Notes: generated by a model not told the origin, from the letters alone. Shown: positions 27,517 to 36,298, counted from the first letter of the stretch. The stretch is DNA of 64,000 nucleotides from Verrucomicrobia bacterium Tous-C9LFEB (GCA_002304345.1 NEUU01000005.1:1-64000); one strand, 5' to 3'. Made by a program: numbers and translations.

Positions 27517-28878
27517 ATGCCTATGAAAATCCTGATTGTTGATGACGAGAAAAACATCCGTACTTCCATCAGTATGGCCATTCAAAGCGAAGGCCTGGAA
27601 GCGGACGCGGTGGATAGTGGCCGGATCGCCTTGCTGAAAATGCAGGAGGAACCCTACGACCTCGTATTCCTCGACATGCGCATCGGCGATGAAGACGGCC
27701 TTGAGGTGCTCGACTCCATCGTGAAACTTTTCCCCAATGTGCCCACCGTCGTCTTTACGGCGCACGCCTCCATCGCCACGGCCGTCGAGGCCATGCGGCG
27801 CGGCGCGTTTGATTATCTGGAAAAACCGTTCACCCCGGCGCAACTGCGCCACATCCTCGGCATGGTCGAACGCATGAAGCGGTGGAAGCAGCAGGTGACC
27901 GATCTCGAACAGCAGGTTTCCGTACAATCGCCTTCGGTCGATTACACATCCGATGATCCTGCCATGGTGCGCATCATGGACGTCCTCGCCCGCTCCGCTT
28001 CCACTCCGGCAGCCATTCTTATTCTCGGCGAAAGCGGCACAGGCAAAAGCGTGCTCGCCCGCTACGTGCACGATCACAGCGACGTGAAGGACAAACCCTT
28101 CGTCACCATCAGCTGCCCGAGCCTCTCGCGTGAATTGCTCGAGAGCGAACTCTTCGGTCACGTCAAAGGCTCGTTCACCGGTGCGGTCAAGGACACGTGG
28201 GGCAAAGTCGATGCCGCCAAAGGCGGAACACTCTTCCTCGATGAAATCGGCGAGCTGCCGCTCGAGATCCAGCCCAAGCTCCTCCGGTTGCTGCAGGAAC
28301 GGCAGTATGAACGCGTGGGAGAAAACAAGACCCGCACCGCCAGCGTGCGCGTCATCGCCGCCACCAATCGCAATCTCGAGGAGAGCGTGAAGAACAAAAC
28401 GTTTCGCGAGGATCTCTTCTACCGCTTGAACGTCATTTCCGTCACCACGCCGCCGCTACGCCAGCGCGTGGGCGACCTCAAACGGCTCAGTCAGAATTTC
28501 GCGCGATTCTTCGCCAAACAAATCCGGCGTCCCGTGAAGGATTTCAGCCCCGAAGCCCTCGAAAAGGTGCTCTCCTATTCCTGGCCCGGCAACATCCGCG
28601 AATTGCGCAACGCCATTGAGCGCGCCGTCATTCTCGCCCAAGGCACCACGATTCAACTCAGCGACTTGCCGGAACATCTCGGCACACACGAGTCCAAGAG
28701 CCAGCTTACGCTCGGCGCTCCGGTGACGCTGGAGGCGCTGGAGACGGAGCATATCCGCCTCATCATGGAACGCGCGGAAAGTCTCGAGATGGCCGCCCGC
28801 ATTCTCGGCATCGACCCCGCCACGCTCTACCGCAAGCGGAAAAAAATGAGCCAGCTTGCGACCGAACCGGTGAGTTAA
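27517..28878 (+). CDS. Sigma-54-dependent response regulator (NtrC family)
   Basis: 453 residues. A receiver domain (1-120, phospho-acceptor Asp53 in DLVFLDMRIGDEDGLEV, FTAHAS, K in EKPFTP) is followed by an AAA+ domain with Walker A GESGTGKS, the sigma-54 contact loop GSFTGA, Walker B GGTLFLDEIGEL and the arginine-finger region. The C-terminal Fis-type HTH is AARILGIDPATLYRKRKKM. No sensor kinase is adjacent. It is a candidate activator for the two sigma-54 promoters in this window (inference). Start MPMKILIVDD. Confidence 0.94.
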   Translation: MPMKILIVDDEKNIRTSISMAIQSEGLEADAVDSGRIALLKMQEEPYDLVFLDMRIGDEDGLEVLDSIVKLFPNVPTVVFTAHASIATAVEAMRRGAFDYLEKPFTPAQLRHILGMVERMKRWKQQVTDLEQQVSVQSPSVDYTSDDPAMVRIMDVLARSASTPAAILILGESGTGKSVLARYVHDHSDVKDKPFVTISCPSLSRELLESELFGHVKGSFTGAVKDTWGKVDAAKGGTLFLDEIGELPLEIQPKLLRLLQERQYERVGENKTRTASVRVIAATNRNLEESVKNKTFREDLFYRLNVISVTTPPLRQRVGDLKRLSQNFARFFAKQIRRPVKDFSPEALEKVLSYSWPGNIRELRNAIERAVILAQGTTIQLSDLPEHLGTHESKSQLTLGAPVTLEALETEHIRLIMERAESLEMAARILGIDPATLYRKRKKMSQLATEPVS

Positions 28879-29201
28879 GCGAAACCGCAAAGTCCGCGCC
28901 TTTTTAGCTGCAAGCTGCATGGCGCGGACGCATTCGTCCATGCCGTTTGCATGACGATAATTCTCGCTGGTATGAGCTAAAAAAATCTCCCGTCCAGCCC
29001 ATCCATTTTTCGGATCGCCTTAAGTCATTCTCGCGGAATGAAAAAAAAGTTTCGTCTAGTCCTTTTGAATTCTCATGCGGGCTCACCATGCGAACGCGGC
29101 GCTTCCTGAGCACGGTCCCTGCGGAAATGAAAGAGCACGTCGCGCAATCGGGAGACGATTTTGCGACAAGCACTCATTCAATCCAAACCAAAGGAATCAT
29201 C

Positions 29202-29711
29202 ATGAAACTCGCCTCACTTCGCTATCTCTATATTGACGAACTGCAGGATCTCTACAGCGCGGAAACGCAGCTGACCGAAGCTCTGCCTCAAATGGCCGTC
29301 GCCGCGCGTAATCCTGATCTGAAGAAAGCCTTCCGCGATCACCTCGATCAGACCTACGGACACATTCAACGACTCGAAACCATTTTCGATCAATTGCAAG
29401 TCACACCGGTCGGCGAGATTTGCGAGGCCATGCAGGGTCTCATCAATGAGAGCCAGGAAATGATCGACGACTACGGCGATCCCGATGTGCGTGACGTCGC
29501 GCTGATCGCCTGCGCCCAGCGCGTGGAACACTACGAGATGGCCGCCTATGGCGCCACCCGCACCTTCGCCAAGCATCTGGGCTACGACGAGCACGTCAAG
29601 CTCTTGCAGGACACTCTCAACGAAGAGGGTGAAGCCGACAAGATGCTCACCACGATCGCCGAAGGTGGCTGGTTCACCAGCGGCCTCAATCAGGAAGCGG
29701 CCCATAAATAA
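29202..29711 (+). CDS. YciE/YciF-family ferritin-like stress protein (DUF892)
   Basis: 169 residues, all-alpha ferritin-like fold of the YciF family. Seen: YIDELQDLYSAETQLTEALP and QTYGHIQRLETIF with the di-metal Glu/His residues, ACAQRVEHYEMAAYGATRTF, and LNEEGEADKML. Family members are osmotic or general stress proteins. The ATG at 29202 is preceded by AAAGGAATCATC; the upstream in-frame extension is not protein-like. Spacer 28879-29201 contains one GC stem (GTCCGCGCC/GGCGCGGAC). Confidence 0.92.
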   Translation: MKLASLRYLYIDELQDLYSAETQLTEALPQMAVAARNPDLKKAFRDHLDQTYGHIQRLETIFDQLQVTPVGEICEAMQGLINESQEMIDDYGDPDVRDVALIACAQRVEHYEMAAYGATRTFAKHLGYDEHVKLLQDTLNEEGEADKMLTTIAEGGWFTSGLNQEAAHK

Positions 29712-29757
29712 ACGCCGCATCTCGTTCCCGGCTTTATGAACGTCGGGAGATCGATCC

Positions 29758-29790
29758 AAGAGGCTTCGTGCAAACGAAGCCTCTTTTTTT
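29758..29790 (+). terminator. Intrinsic terminator of yciF-like gene
   Basis: AGAGGCTTCGT-GCAA-ACGAAGCCTCTTTTTTT: 11 bp perfect stem, GCAA tetraloop, T-tract, 47 bp after the stop codon. Confidence 0.95.
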
Positions 29791-29831
29791 GCATTGGTAA
29801 CAGGTATGGGGGCTCAGCAAGACCCTCCGAC

Positions 29832-29935
29832 TGTAGGGCGCAATTGTATTGCGCCGCGGCGCGATCCAATCGCGCCCTACAAAAAGACATTCCGCTCGTA
29901 AAATCCATCACATCACGAGACATGATCCACTAGTG
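29832..29935. repeat. Family B palindrome with conserved right flank, copy 4
   Basis: TGTAGGGCGCAATTG...CGCGCCCTACA (29832-29881), followed by AAAAGACATT and a segment ending ATCACGAGACATGATCCACT, which recurs at 49893-49944 without the palindrome. Confidence 0.78.
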
Positions 29936-30081
29936 CAATCTGCATGAGGCCTCTCCCGCTTCTTTGCATTACTCACGGCAGCGGAATGGTTCCAGAAAAA
30001 ATCAAATCCGTTAAGCCGCTGTTCGCAAGTGACTTCAGTTTTGCCGCGACGCATTGGCACGAGCCTAGCAACGGAACAAGT

Positions 30082-30714
30082 ATGAAAAGATTGAGCCTGA
30101 TCCGCACAGCGCTGCGACTCGCCATTGGTCTTTTTCTTGGATCGGCCATGCCATCACTGGCCAGGACGAGCGACCGTCTCGCAGACTGCACCGTCTACTA
30201 CACGCCGCGCGAAAGCGGATTCGTCGCGGGTCGCGGATTTAACCTGCAACGCGAGACGCGGGTCGGTCTGAACGGACAATATTACGCGGCTGATTTTCTC
30301 CGCGCCGTGCAGGTGGAAGGCCACGGCCGCCTCGCGACGGCGTATCGCGGCTTCCGCTATATTTACTACAATGGCCGGTGGGGCTTCACCGACGTGCCGA
30401 AAGGCACGCGGCAGCAACCGCTCATCGCTTTGCAATCCTGCGCCGTCTCATCGCGATCCTCTCGCATCCAACCCGGAACATGGGTGCGAACCGAGCATGC
30501 CTTGCTGCCGGAAAAACTTCGGAACCGCTGGTGGAGAGTCAGCGATGTCGGCGCCGGTGTGCAAGGTGGCCAGATCGATCTGTACTGGGGCGAGGATGAT
30601 CCCACCGGTCCGGGCGCGGGATTGTATCGGCCCGCCGGTACCACCTTCACCGGTGCCCGCAAGGCCAAGCTGAATTTGTCTGCAACCAACCCCCAAACAA
30701 GGAACGCCTCATGA
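30082..30714 (+). CDS. Secreted 3D-domain protein
   Basis: 210 residues with a signal peptide (LRLAIGLFLGSAMPSLA). TVYYTPRESG begins the domain, and the C-terminal part carries the 3D-type VSDVGAGVQGGQIDLYWG and related Asp residues, the double-psi beta-barrel signature shared by MltA and YabE-type wall-active proteins. The N-terminal half replaces the usual MltA body, so lytic activity is uncertain. It overlaps the next gene by 4 bp. An in-frame extension upstream lacks a signal sequence and is rejected. Confidence 0.75.
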   Translation: MKRLSLIRTALRLAIGLFLGSAMPSLARTSDRLADCTVYYTPRESGFVAGRGFNLQRETRVGLNGQYYAADFLRAVQVEGHGRLATAYRGFRYIYYNGRWGFTDVPKGTRQQPLIALQSCAVSSRSSRIQPGTWVRTEHALLPEKLRNRWWRVSDVGAGVQGGQIDLYWGEDDPTGPGAGLYRPAGTTFTGARKAKLNLSATNPQTRNAS

Positions 30715-30929
30715 AAATCGCCGGTATTGTCCTCATCATTGTCGGAGCCTTGGCTCTCGCTTACCAAGGCTTCTCATTCACTCGAACCGAAAAGGATGCC
30801 CAGATCGGTCCGATCAAAATTCAGCACGAGGAAACCGAGCACGTGCCCCTGCCTCCCATCGTGGGCGGTATTTGCATCGCCGCCGGAATCGGTGCGCTCG
30901 TCCTTGGCAGTCGCCGCCTGGCCACGTGA
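30711..30929 (+). CDS. DUF3185-family small membrane protein
   Basis: 72 residues, two transmembrane helices (MKIAGIVLIIVGALALAYQG; a C-terminal VGGICIAAGIGALVLG) around a polar loop. Its pattern fits DUF3185, small membrane proteins of unknown role common with stress genes. Its ATG overlaps the stop of the 3D-domain gene, so the two are coupled. Confidence 0.82.
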   Translation: MKIAGIVLIIVGALALAYQGFSFTRTEKDAQIGPIKIQHEETEHVPLPPIVGGICIAAGIGALVLGSRRLAT

Positions 30930-31034
30930 ATTTCCGGGCGTGCTTTCCTACCCTCCAAATACTCCAGGCGGAGGGAGGAGAGAACGCTCTCCGCAGTGCT
31001 CCTTTTTCTAACCCTTCACTCCCAAGGTTACCCC

Positions 31035-31403
31035 ATGAAAAACAAAATCACAAAAGCCGTCCAGATGGTGAAGTCCAGCGTGATGGAAGCCGTCGCGGCG
31101 GGCATTGAACCCATGACAAATGACAGCCCCTTCATGGCCGATCCGAATTACATGCCGATCCTGCGCCGCGCTCCGATACGACGCAAGAAGCCGAGCGTTT
31201 CCCAACCCAAATCGCGAAGCGTGGACCGACGTCCGACCAAAAAATCGGTACTCTGCCCTGCCTCCGTCGCCATGTGCGAAGCCGTGGCGCTCGATGAGAT
31301 CGGTAATTTCCTGAACCTGTTGGTTCCGGACACACGCTATCTCGGAAAGAAGTGGTCCGAGATTATCGATCCAGTCACGCTCACCCGCGTGCCGCAATCG
31401 TAA
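31035..31403 (+). CDS. Hypothetical basic protein
   Basis: 122 residues with no signal peptide or membrane segment. It has a very basic middle (RRAPIRRKKPSVSQPKSRSV) and a more ordered C-terminal 45 residues (CEAVALDEIGNFLNLLVPDT). Preceded by AAGGTTACCCC. No family recognised. It follows DUF3185 by 105 bp. Moderately confident that it is a real gene because its codon use resembles that of its neighbours. Confidence 0.5.
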   Translation: MKNKITKAVQMVKSSVMEAVAAGIEPMTNDSPFMADPNYMPILRRAPIRRKKPSVSQPKSRSVDRRPTKKSVLCPASVAMCEAVALDEIGNFLNLLVPDTRYLGKKWSEIIDPVTLTRVPQS

Positions 31404-31472
31404 TAAGGAGGGGCATGCCTTGCGCCCTTTCTTTTTTCGCTCCGTTCTTGCGGTTCTTATTGTCGACAGAGC

Positions 31473-31829
31473 CTAGACCGGCTTGGTCTGGGGAACCGTT
31501 TGCGCGGCCGGTGCCGGGGTGGGCATCGCGGTGGTCGCGTTGGCCTCGGCCTGTTCGTAAACGGGCGGAAGCAAAGCCGGAGCGGCGGGTTGCTCGGCCT
31601 GCGCGGTCGCTTGGGGGGCCTGCGCTTGGGTCGGAGATTTCACCTCGTTGGCGGCCGCATGAAGCTCGCGGTCGAATTCGTCCTTCGCCTTTTTGAATTC
31701 ACCGAGACTGCGGCCCAGACCACGCGCCAACTCGGGCAATTTCTTGGGTCCGAAAACCAGCAGGGCGATGAACAGGATGACAAACCACTCCCCGCCACTC
31801 GGCAACCCAAAGGCCAGAATCGGATTCAT
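31473..31829 (-). CDS. TatA/TatB-like twin-arginine translocase component, long-tailed
   Basis: 118 residues. An N-terminal membrane helix (GGEWFVILFIALLVFG) is followed by the hallmark [23 protein letters not shown] amphipathic helix ([16 protein letters not shown]), then a Pro/Ala/Gln-rich disordered tail of about 60 residues. The FGPxxLP motif is shared by TatA and TatB. It lies 14 bp downstream of a second, shorter TatA homologue. The long tail could indicate a TatB role. Confidence 0.88.
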   Translation of the reverse strand: MNPILAFGLPSGGEWFVILFIALLVFGPKKLPELARGLGRSLGEFKKAKDEFDRELHAAANEVKSPTQAQAPQATAQAEQPAAPALLPPVYEQAEANATTAMPTPAPAAQTVPQTKPV

Positions 31830-31843
31830 GTGCGGAGGGCCGG

Positions 31844-32074
31844 TTAGGATTTCTTGGTGGCGTCGTCGGTGGGACGCGAAGTATCCACGGTCGTGGTCGG
31901 AGGTTCGGCTTCTTTTTCCACTTCGCTCTTGCCGCGTTTGAATTCGCTGACGCTGCGGCCGAGACCACGCGCGAGTTCAGGCAGTTTCCGCCCTCCAAAA
32001 ATCAAAACGACAATAAGGAGGATGATAAACCACTCGCCACCCGAGGGTAAACCGAATGCTAATACCGTGTTCAT
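31844..32074 (-). CDS. tatA: TatA-like twin-arginine translocase component
   Basis: 76 residues: membrane helix [16 protein letters not shown], then [16 protein letters not shown], and a short acidic tail. The first 16 residues are almost identical to those of the adjacent 118-residue protein, so the two arose by tandem duplication. tatC is not in the window. Confidence 0.9.
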   Translation of the reverse strand: MNTVLAFGLPSGGEWFIILLIVVLIFGGRKLPELARGLGRSVSEFKRGKSEVEKEAEPPTTTVDTSRPTDDATKKS

Positions 32075-32125
32075 GGTTGTCTAATAAACACTACTCCCGC
32101 CCAATCGTTGCGCAAGCCCTATCGG

Positions 32126-32219
32126 CCAGCGTGACGCTGGACCCAGTAACGGCTCGACGACGAGCACCGCGAGTCGCGTTACTGGGTGCAGGGCTCAGCT
32201 CTGCGGGGCAGAGCCCCAA
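32126..32219. repeat. Family C repeat, copy 2, extended palindrome
   Basis: CCAGCGTGACGCTGGACCCAGTAAC followed by CGCGTTACTGGGT and GGGCTCAGCTCTGCGGGGCAGAGCCC. It lies between the tatA promoter side and the deoC 3' end. Confidence 0.7.
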
Positions 32220-32247
32220 TATCTGCATCCTAAAAAACTATCCACGA

Positions 32248-32910
32248 TCAAGCGACGATGGAAACGCTGGCACTGGTGCCAAGTCGGCTGGCCCCGGCGG
32301 CGAGCATCTTTTCGGCCGTGGCGCGATCGCGGATACCACCGGACGCCTTCACCCCGAAAGTGCAACCAACCGTCTTGCGCATCAAGGCCACAGCATGTTC
32401 GGTCGCGCCGGAAGCGGCGAAACCGGTGGAAGTCTTGACCGCATGCGCTCCGGCCTTTACCACGCGACGGCAGGCTTCCTCAATCTGTGCATCGTTGAGC
32501 TGGCAGATTTCGAGGATCACTTTGACCGTTTTGCCCTTGGCGGCGGAAACGATTTCGTGAATCTCGTGTTCGACGAAATCCCAGTGACCTTCGAGGGCCG
32601 CGCCGGTATTCATCACCACATCGAGTTCATCCGCACCCGCATCAACGGCGGCCGAGGCGGCCTGCTGCTTCATCTTGGAAAGACCGGTGCCGAAGGGAAA
32701 ATCCACAACCGTGACCAATTTCACACCGCTCCCAGCGAGCAACTTTTTCGCTGTCGGCACCCAGTAGGGATTCACACAGACGGAATGGAATCCGTGCTGC
32801 TTGGCTTCGGAACAAAGCTGGGTGATCTCGCGGATCGTCGCTTTGGGGCAAAGCAGGGTGTGGTCGATGAGGGAGGCAATATTCTCGGTCAGAGTGTTGG
32901 TATTGGTCAT
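32248..32910 (-). CDS. deoC: Deoxyribose-phosphate aldolase
   Basis: 220 residues, class I aldolase cleaving 2-deoxyribose-5-phosphate to acetaldehyde and glyceraldehyde-3-phosphate. Seen: IDHTLLCPKAT, VCVNPYWV, VVDFPFG, DELDVVMNTGA (Asp), VKVILEICQL (Lys/Glu) and the Schiff-base Lys in FGVKASGGIR. Full length. It stands alone, with no other deo genes near. Confidence 0.96.
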   Translation of the reverse strand: MTNTNTLTENIASLIDHTLLCPKATIREITQLCSEAKQHGFHSVCVNPYWVPTAKKLLAGSGVKLVTVVDFPFGTGLSKMKQQAASAAVDAGADELDVVMNTGAALEGHWDFVEHEIHEIVSAAKGKTVKVILEICQLNDAQIEEACRRVVKAGAHAVKTSTGFAASGATEHAVALMRKTVGCTFGVKASGGIRDRATAEKMLAAGASRLGTSASVSIVA

Positions 32911-33030
32911 CTGCGCCTAGTGTGAAGCGCCTCGGCATGAAGTCAAAACCCAAAGTAGCAATGCAGGTGATTTTTTATTCATGTGACGGCACCCTGCTGC
33001 CGCCAGTTACCGAGGCAGGGATCAACTCCG

Positions 33031-34095
33031 CTACAACCGCATCTCGCCCTGCGTCTCGAAATTCTCGGTGAATCGCGGACGTTTCTCGACCTCATCGAGG
33101 TAGCGGAAGAAATCGTCGGACTTCTCGAAGAGATGCCCTTTCTCGATATAACTTTCCGTCGTGAACGGTGAAAAACCCTTCGGGAAGATCATGTAGCGCG
33201 CCTTCATGTAATCGCGCGCGTGACCGAGTTCGTCCATCATTCCGGCGGAGAGCGGCGGTCGTTCCGGGTAGGGATGAATCGCGACAACAGCGTCGACCTT
33301 GCCGACGTACCAATGGAGATCGCGATGGACCGTGTAGGCGTAGATCGATTCCTTGTCGGCGGTGGAAAGCGACTCGTAATCCGCGCCGATCTCGACGGTC
33401 TGCGGATCGATCACGACGGCGTATTGGCGCAAGCGGCGGATGATCTGGTTGATGACCTGCCGCATCTCGGGCGTGCTGTAGGTCATGGAGTAACTCGCAT
33501 AGACCATCCACGGATCTTTGGTCGTGACGATTTTATAGAGGCATTCGCTCGGCTCGGTGACGGCGAAGACATAGTGCGGAATTTTCATGTACCGCGCCCA
33601 ATCTTCCGAGAGGGAAACCTCTTCGTGCATCCACGAGAGGATTTCGTAAATAGTGTGATTGCGGGCCTTCAACGCGAGCAGAAACGGATCGGCACCGACC
33701 ATGGTATCGAGCTTGCGCTTGATGGACCATTCCGCGTCGACGAGGGTGACAATGGCGTCCGGCGCGATGAATTCCTTAATAATGCGCTGATCCTTGAACT
33801 TGCGGTTGATGCGGCTCCACTCGACGGTGGCGGGGGCGCGGATGATGACATCCTGCAGCCCCTGACTGCGGATCTGGAAACCGATCTTTTCGTACTCGCG
33901 CTCGCGGGTGAGTTCGAAGACGTAATCGGTCGTACCGAGGAGCCGCTCCAGCGGCTTCTGGCCGTGCTTGGTGAAGTCATCGACCGCATTGAAAATCTTG
34001 ATCTCGCGACCATTGCGCGCGCCAAGTTCCGCGACTTTTTTCAGGGCGATGGCGTCGTCCATGCCCGCGATCATTCCAGTAACAAGAATCTTCAC
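33031..34095 (-). CDS. Unknown protein with degenerate P-loop-like N-terminus
   Basis: 354 residues, cytoplasmic. The start MKILVTGMIAGMDDAIALKK has the beta-strand, loop, helix look of a nucleotide-binding kinase but lacks the GK[ST] of a true Walker A. DAIVTLVDAEWSIKRKLD resembles a Walker B or switch strand. The C-terminal third (DAVVAIHPYPERPPLSAGMM, KARYMIFPKGFSPF) looks like a second alpha/beta domain, with some similarity to nucleoside 2-deoxyribosyltransferase-like folds. It lies next to deoC in the same direction (120 bp). No function assigned. Confidence 0.7.
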   Translation of the reverse strand: MKILVTGMIAGMDDAIALKKVAELGARNGREIKIFNAVDDFTKHGQKPLERLLGTTDYVFELTREREYEKIGFQIRSQGLQDVIIRAPATVEWSRINRKFKDQRIIKEFIAPDAIVTLVDAEWSIKRKLDTMVGADPFLLALKARNHTIYEILSWMHEEVSLSEDWARYMKIPHYVFAVTEPSECLYKIVTTKDPWMVYASYSMTYSTPEMRQVINQIIRRLRQYAVVIDPQTVEIGADYESLSTADKESIYAYTVHRDLHWYVGKVDAVVAIHPYPERPPLSAGMMDELGHARDYMKARYMIFPKGFSPFTTESYIEKGHLFEKSDDFFRYLDEVEKRPRFTENFETQGEMRL

Positions 34096-34218
34096 TTTTT
34101 CAATTCGTAAGGGGGTTGAGTCGAATCATGCACGCTGGGCGGGAGGCGTCAAATCTCGGACTCACTTACAAAGGGATTTATTCTCGACTATCTCAGTCTG
34201 AACCTACATACAGACAAC

Positions 34219-34437
34219 ATGATCAACTTGGGAAATTTCGGGTTGCCGAACGAGTGGTTATGGTGGGGTGTGGTAATTTACTACGCAATAATGCTCTGGG
34301 TATTATTTGGTGCCCTATGCCGTCGCAATCTCGAGCCGGTGACAAAGTTCATGTGGGTCTTTGTGATCGTCAGCGTGCCTTTTTTCGGAATGATTTTCTA
34401 CGGTATCTTATCGTCCGTGGACTCTTTGGATGCTTAA
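34219..34437 (+). CDS. PLDc_N-type small membrane protein
   Basis: 72 residues with two hydrophobic helices (WWGVVIYYAIMLWVLFGAL; MWVFVIVSVPFFGMIFYGIL) around CRRNLEPVTKFMW. This resembles the phospholipase-D-nuclease N-terminal (PLDc_N) membrane domain standing alone. Function unknown. Confidence 0.65.
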   Translation: MINLGNFGLPNEWLWWGVVIYYAIMLWVLFGALCRRNLEPVTKFMWVFVIVSVPFFGMIFYGILSSVDSLDA

Positions 34438-34477
34438 TCAGAAGCCCAGGGTGTAACGCATCTCTATTTGCGCTGGC

Positions 34478-35224
34478 TCAGCCATCGAATCCCCACTTCG
34501 CGCGTTGCGCGGCGGGAACTTTGGCGGGCTTGGCGTTGAGCGAGGAGCCGGATGTGTTTGCGGGGCGATGCGTGGAAATGAAATCGGTCGGACTGATCCA
34601 GCCCTCCTGACGTTCGCTGAAACCACCGCCGAGTCCGCGCCCGATTTGATCGCGCAGTTCGAAATGCAGATGCGCTTTGTAAACACCGCCGACGTTGCCC
34701 ATCGTGCCGATGGGTTGACCGCGCTTCACGAAATCGCCCGCCTTCACCGTCATCGTGTCGAGGTGCGCGTACATCGCTTCGACGACGGAAAGTTGCGAGG
34801 AGTCCTTTTCCGGAAGCCGATAGGCGATCATGACGACCTTGCCCCACATGCCTTCAAAATCGACCGCAAGAGTCACCCATCCGTCGGCAATGCTGTAGAC
34901 CGGTTCGCCGAGATCCTTGTCGCCGATCGCCGTATTCCAGTCTTCGCCCAGATGATTTTCCTCCGCGAACCCGAGCGCGATGAGAGCGCCCTTCGCATCG
35001 GGTGGCCGCACGGGATAATCAAAGCCACTCGTGACTGGCAGCAAGGGGAGCAAGTAGCGGGCGAAGTAGTCCACGTAGGGGACATCGCGTTCCCGGGGCA
35101 ACGCCGCTGCCGGTGGACGCTGCGACCAATCGAGACCGATCCAGAGAACGGCCATCCAGAGCGCCAGCAGCAAGAAGGGAGTGAGACGACGAAGCACGAG
35201 AGCAGTATGCTCTTTATTTTCCAC
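34478..35224 (-). CDS. M23-family metallopeptidase (LytM-like)
   Basis: 248 residues: an N-terminal membrane anchor or signal (about 12-32), then a LytM/peptidase M23 domain with the zinc ligands His91 and Asp95 (NHLGEDW), His154 (MYAHLDTM) and the HxH pair His185/His187 (KAHLHFEL). All catalytic residues are intact, so it is probably a periplasmic peptidoglycan endopeptidase. The next gene upstream ends 9 bp before it starts, so they are likely co-transcribed. Confidence 0.9.
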   Translation of the reverse strand: MENKEHTALVLRRLTPFLLLALWMAVLWIGLDWSQRPPAAALPRERDVPYVDYFARYLLPLLPVTSGFDYPVRPPDAKGALIALGFAEENHLGEDWNTAIGDKDLGEPVYSIADGWVTLAVDFEGMWGKVVMIAYRLPEKDSSQLSVVEAMYAHLDTMTVKAGDFVKRGQPIGTMGNVGGVYKAHLHFELRDQIGRGLGGGFSERQEGWISPTDFISTHRPANTSGSSLNAKPAKVPAAQRAKWGFDG

Positions 35225-35233
35225 GCGGCCAGC

Positions 35234-35782
35234 TCAACTGCGCGCGGAGAGTCCGTAAAACTCGGTCAGGTAACGGCAAATGTAATCGGTCTGCTCGCGA
35301 TTGGAAAAGTCGAGCAGCAGCGTCTTTTCGCGATTCATGGAATCGACATAGGAAAGCTTGTAGGAGGTCGAGTGTCCATTATCGCCGCCGGTGCGCTTTT
35401 TCCGAACGAGAAACCCGGTCAACTCCTGACGGGGGATGACCTTGGAGCCGATCCAGGGCAGCGGATAGGTTTTGATTTCAAGGGAATCCTGACGAACGAG
35501 AATGTCCGTCGTGTTGAAGAAAGTGCAGAGACAAAAATAGGTCAGCCCCACGCCGACAGCAACATGCCCCAATGGGAAAATGAGGAAGATCCATCCCATC
35601 AGTCCCATCTTCCCCACGTGCCCAGCCATGGAATACCAGCCGATGAGAAAACTGTCCCAGCAAATGGCAAAGATCGCGAGGAACCAGACGACATGGGAAA
35701 ACCATTTGCGACGGATGACGACGCCAAGATAGTCGTCGATCACGTCGAGACCCTCGGGGATCGGAATGGGGCGATCAGTCAT
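35234..35782 (-). CDS. Hypothetical membrane protein, possibly with PH-like domain
   Basis: 182 residues. Two transmembrane helices (about 27-45 and 55-80) are followed by a beta-rich cytoplasmic part (NTTDILVRQDSLEIKTYPLP, IPRQELTGFLVRKK) resembling bacterial PH-like/DUF304-type modules. It is the first gene before the M23 peptidase in the same direction. The start MTDRPIPIPEG is preferred over one 14 codons upstream. Confidence 0.7.
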   Translation of the reverse strand: MTDRPIPIPEGLDVIDDYLGVVIRRKWFSHVVWFLAIFAICWDSFLIGWYSMAGHVGKMGLMGWIFLIFPLGHVAVGVGLTYFCLCTFFNTTDILVRQDSLEIKTYPLPWIGSKVIPRQELTGFLVRKKRTGGDNGHSTSYKLSYVDSMNREKTLLLDFSNREQTDYICRYLTEFYGLSARS

Positions 35783-35908
35783 GGAGGATGACTCAAGGCT
35801 GTGAGGTTGGCTCCCGGTTTTCAAGCCGGAAGATGTCGCGGGTTTTTCACAGGAAAACCGGGCTCATAACTTGCCTAAGGACAGTTTGTTGATAAGCTTA
35901 TAGTCGAT

Positions 35909-36196
35909 ATGCCCAAAGTCACGATCATGCCTGGTAATCACGTTGCGGAAGTCGAACCCGGAACCACCCTGCTCGACGCGGGCGAACATGCCGGCGTCGA
36001 CATGGAGGCCGGTTGTTTCAATTGCTCGTGCGGCACCTGCGTCGCGGAAGTGATTTCTGGCATGGAGAATCTCGAGGAGCCCACGCCGGAAGAGCTCGAT
36101 GTGCTCGACCAGTGGAACAAGGACCCGGAGAAATACCGGCTCACCTGTTGCGTGAAAGTGGTGAAGGGCGACGTGACCATCACGCAGGGCCACTAA
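35909..36196 (+). CDS. Plant-type [2Fe-2S] ferredoxin
   Basis: 95 residues, beta-grasp ferredoxin. Cluster Cys are C36, C41, C44 and C80 (C-x4-C-x2-C-x35-C in AGCFNCSCGTC and RLTCC); C39 and C81 are extra. An electron carrier; partner unknown. It is transcribed in the same direction as nfo, separated by a long AT-rich inverted repeat. Confidence 0.92.
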   Translation: MPKVTIMPGNHVAEVEPGTTLLDAGEHAGVDMEAGCFNCSCGTCVAEVISGMENLEEPTPEELDVLDQWNKDPEKYRLTCCVKVVKGDVTITQGH

Positions 36197-36210
36197 AAAC
36201 AAACTGATTT

Positions 36211-36297
36211 TGACGAAATTAACGGAATTTACGAAATGGTTCAGTCTTGAATAGAACCCAATCTTAATACCGTAAATTTCGTTAATTTCGTCAAAAA
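36211..36297. repeat. AT-rich inverted repeat before nfo
   Basis: Left arm TTTTGACGAAATTAACGGAA... and right arm ...TTCGTTAATTTCGTCAAAA form about 27 bp of near-perfect complementarity around a 30 nt spacer. The right arm ends within a few bases of the nfo ATG. It can act as a bidirectional hairpin at the end of the ferredoxin transcript and would occlude the nfo ribosome site. It is unlike the GC-rich repeats elsewhere. Confidence 0.8.
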
Positions 36298-36298
36298 A

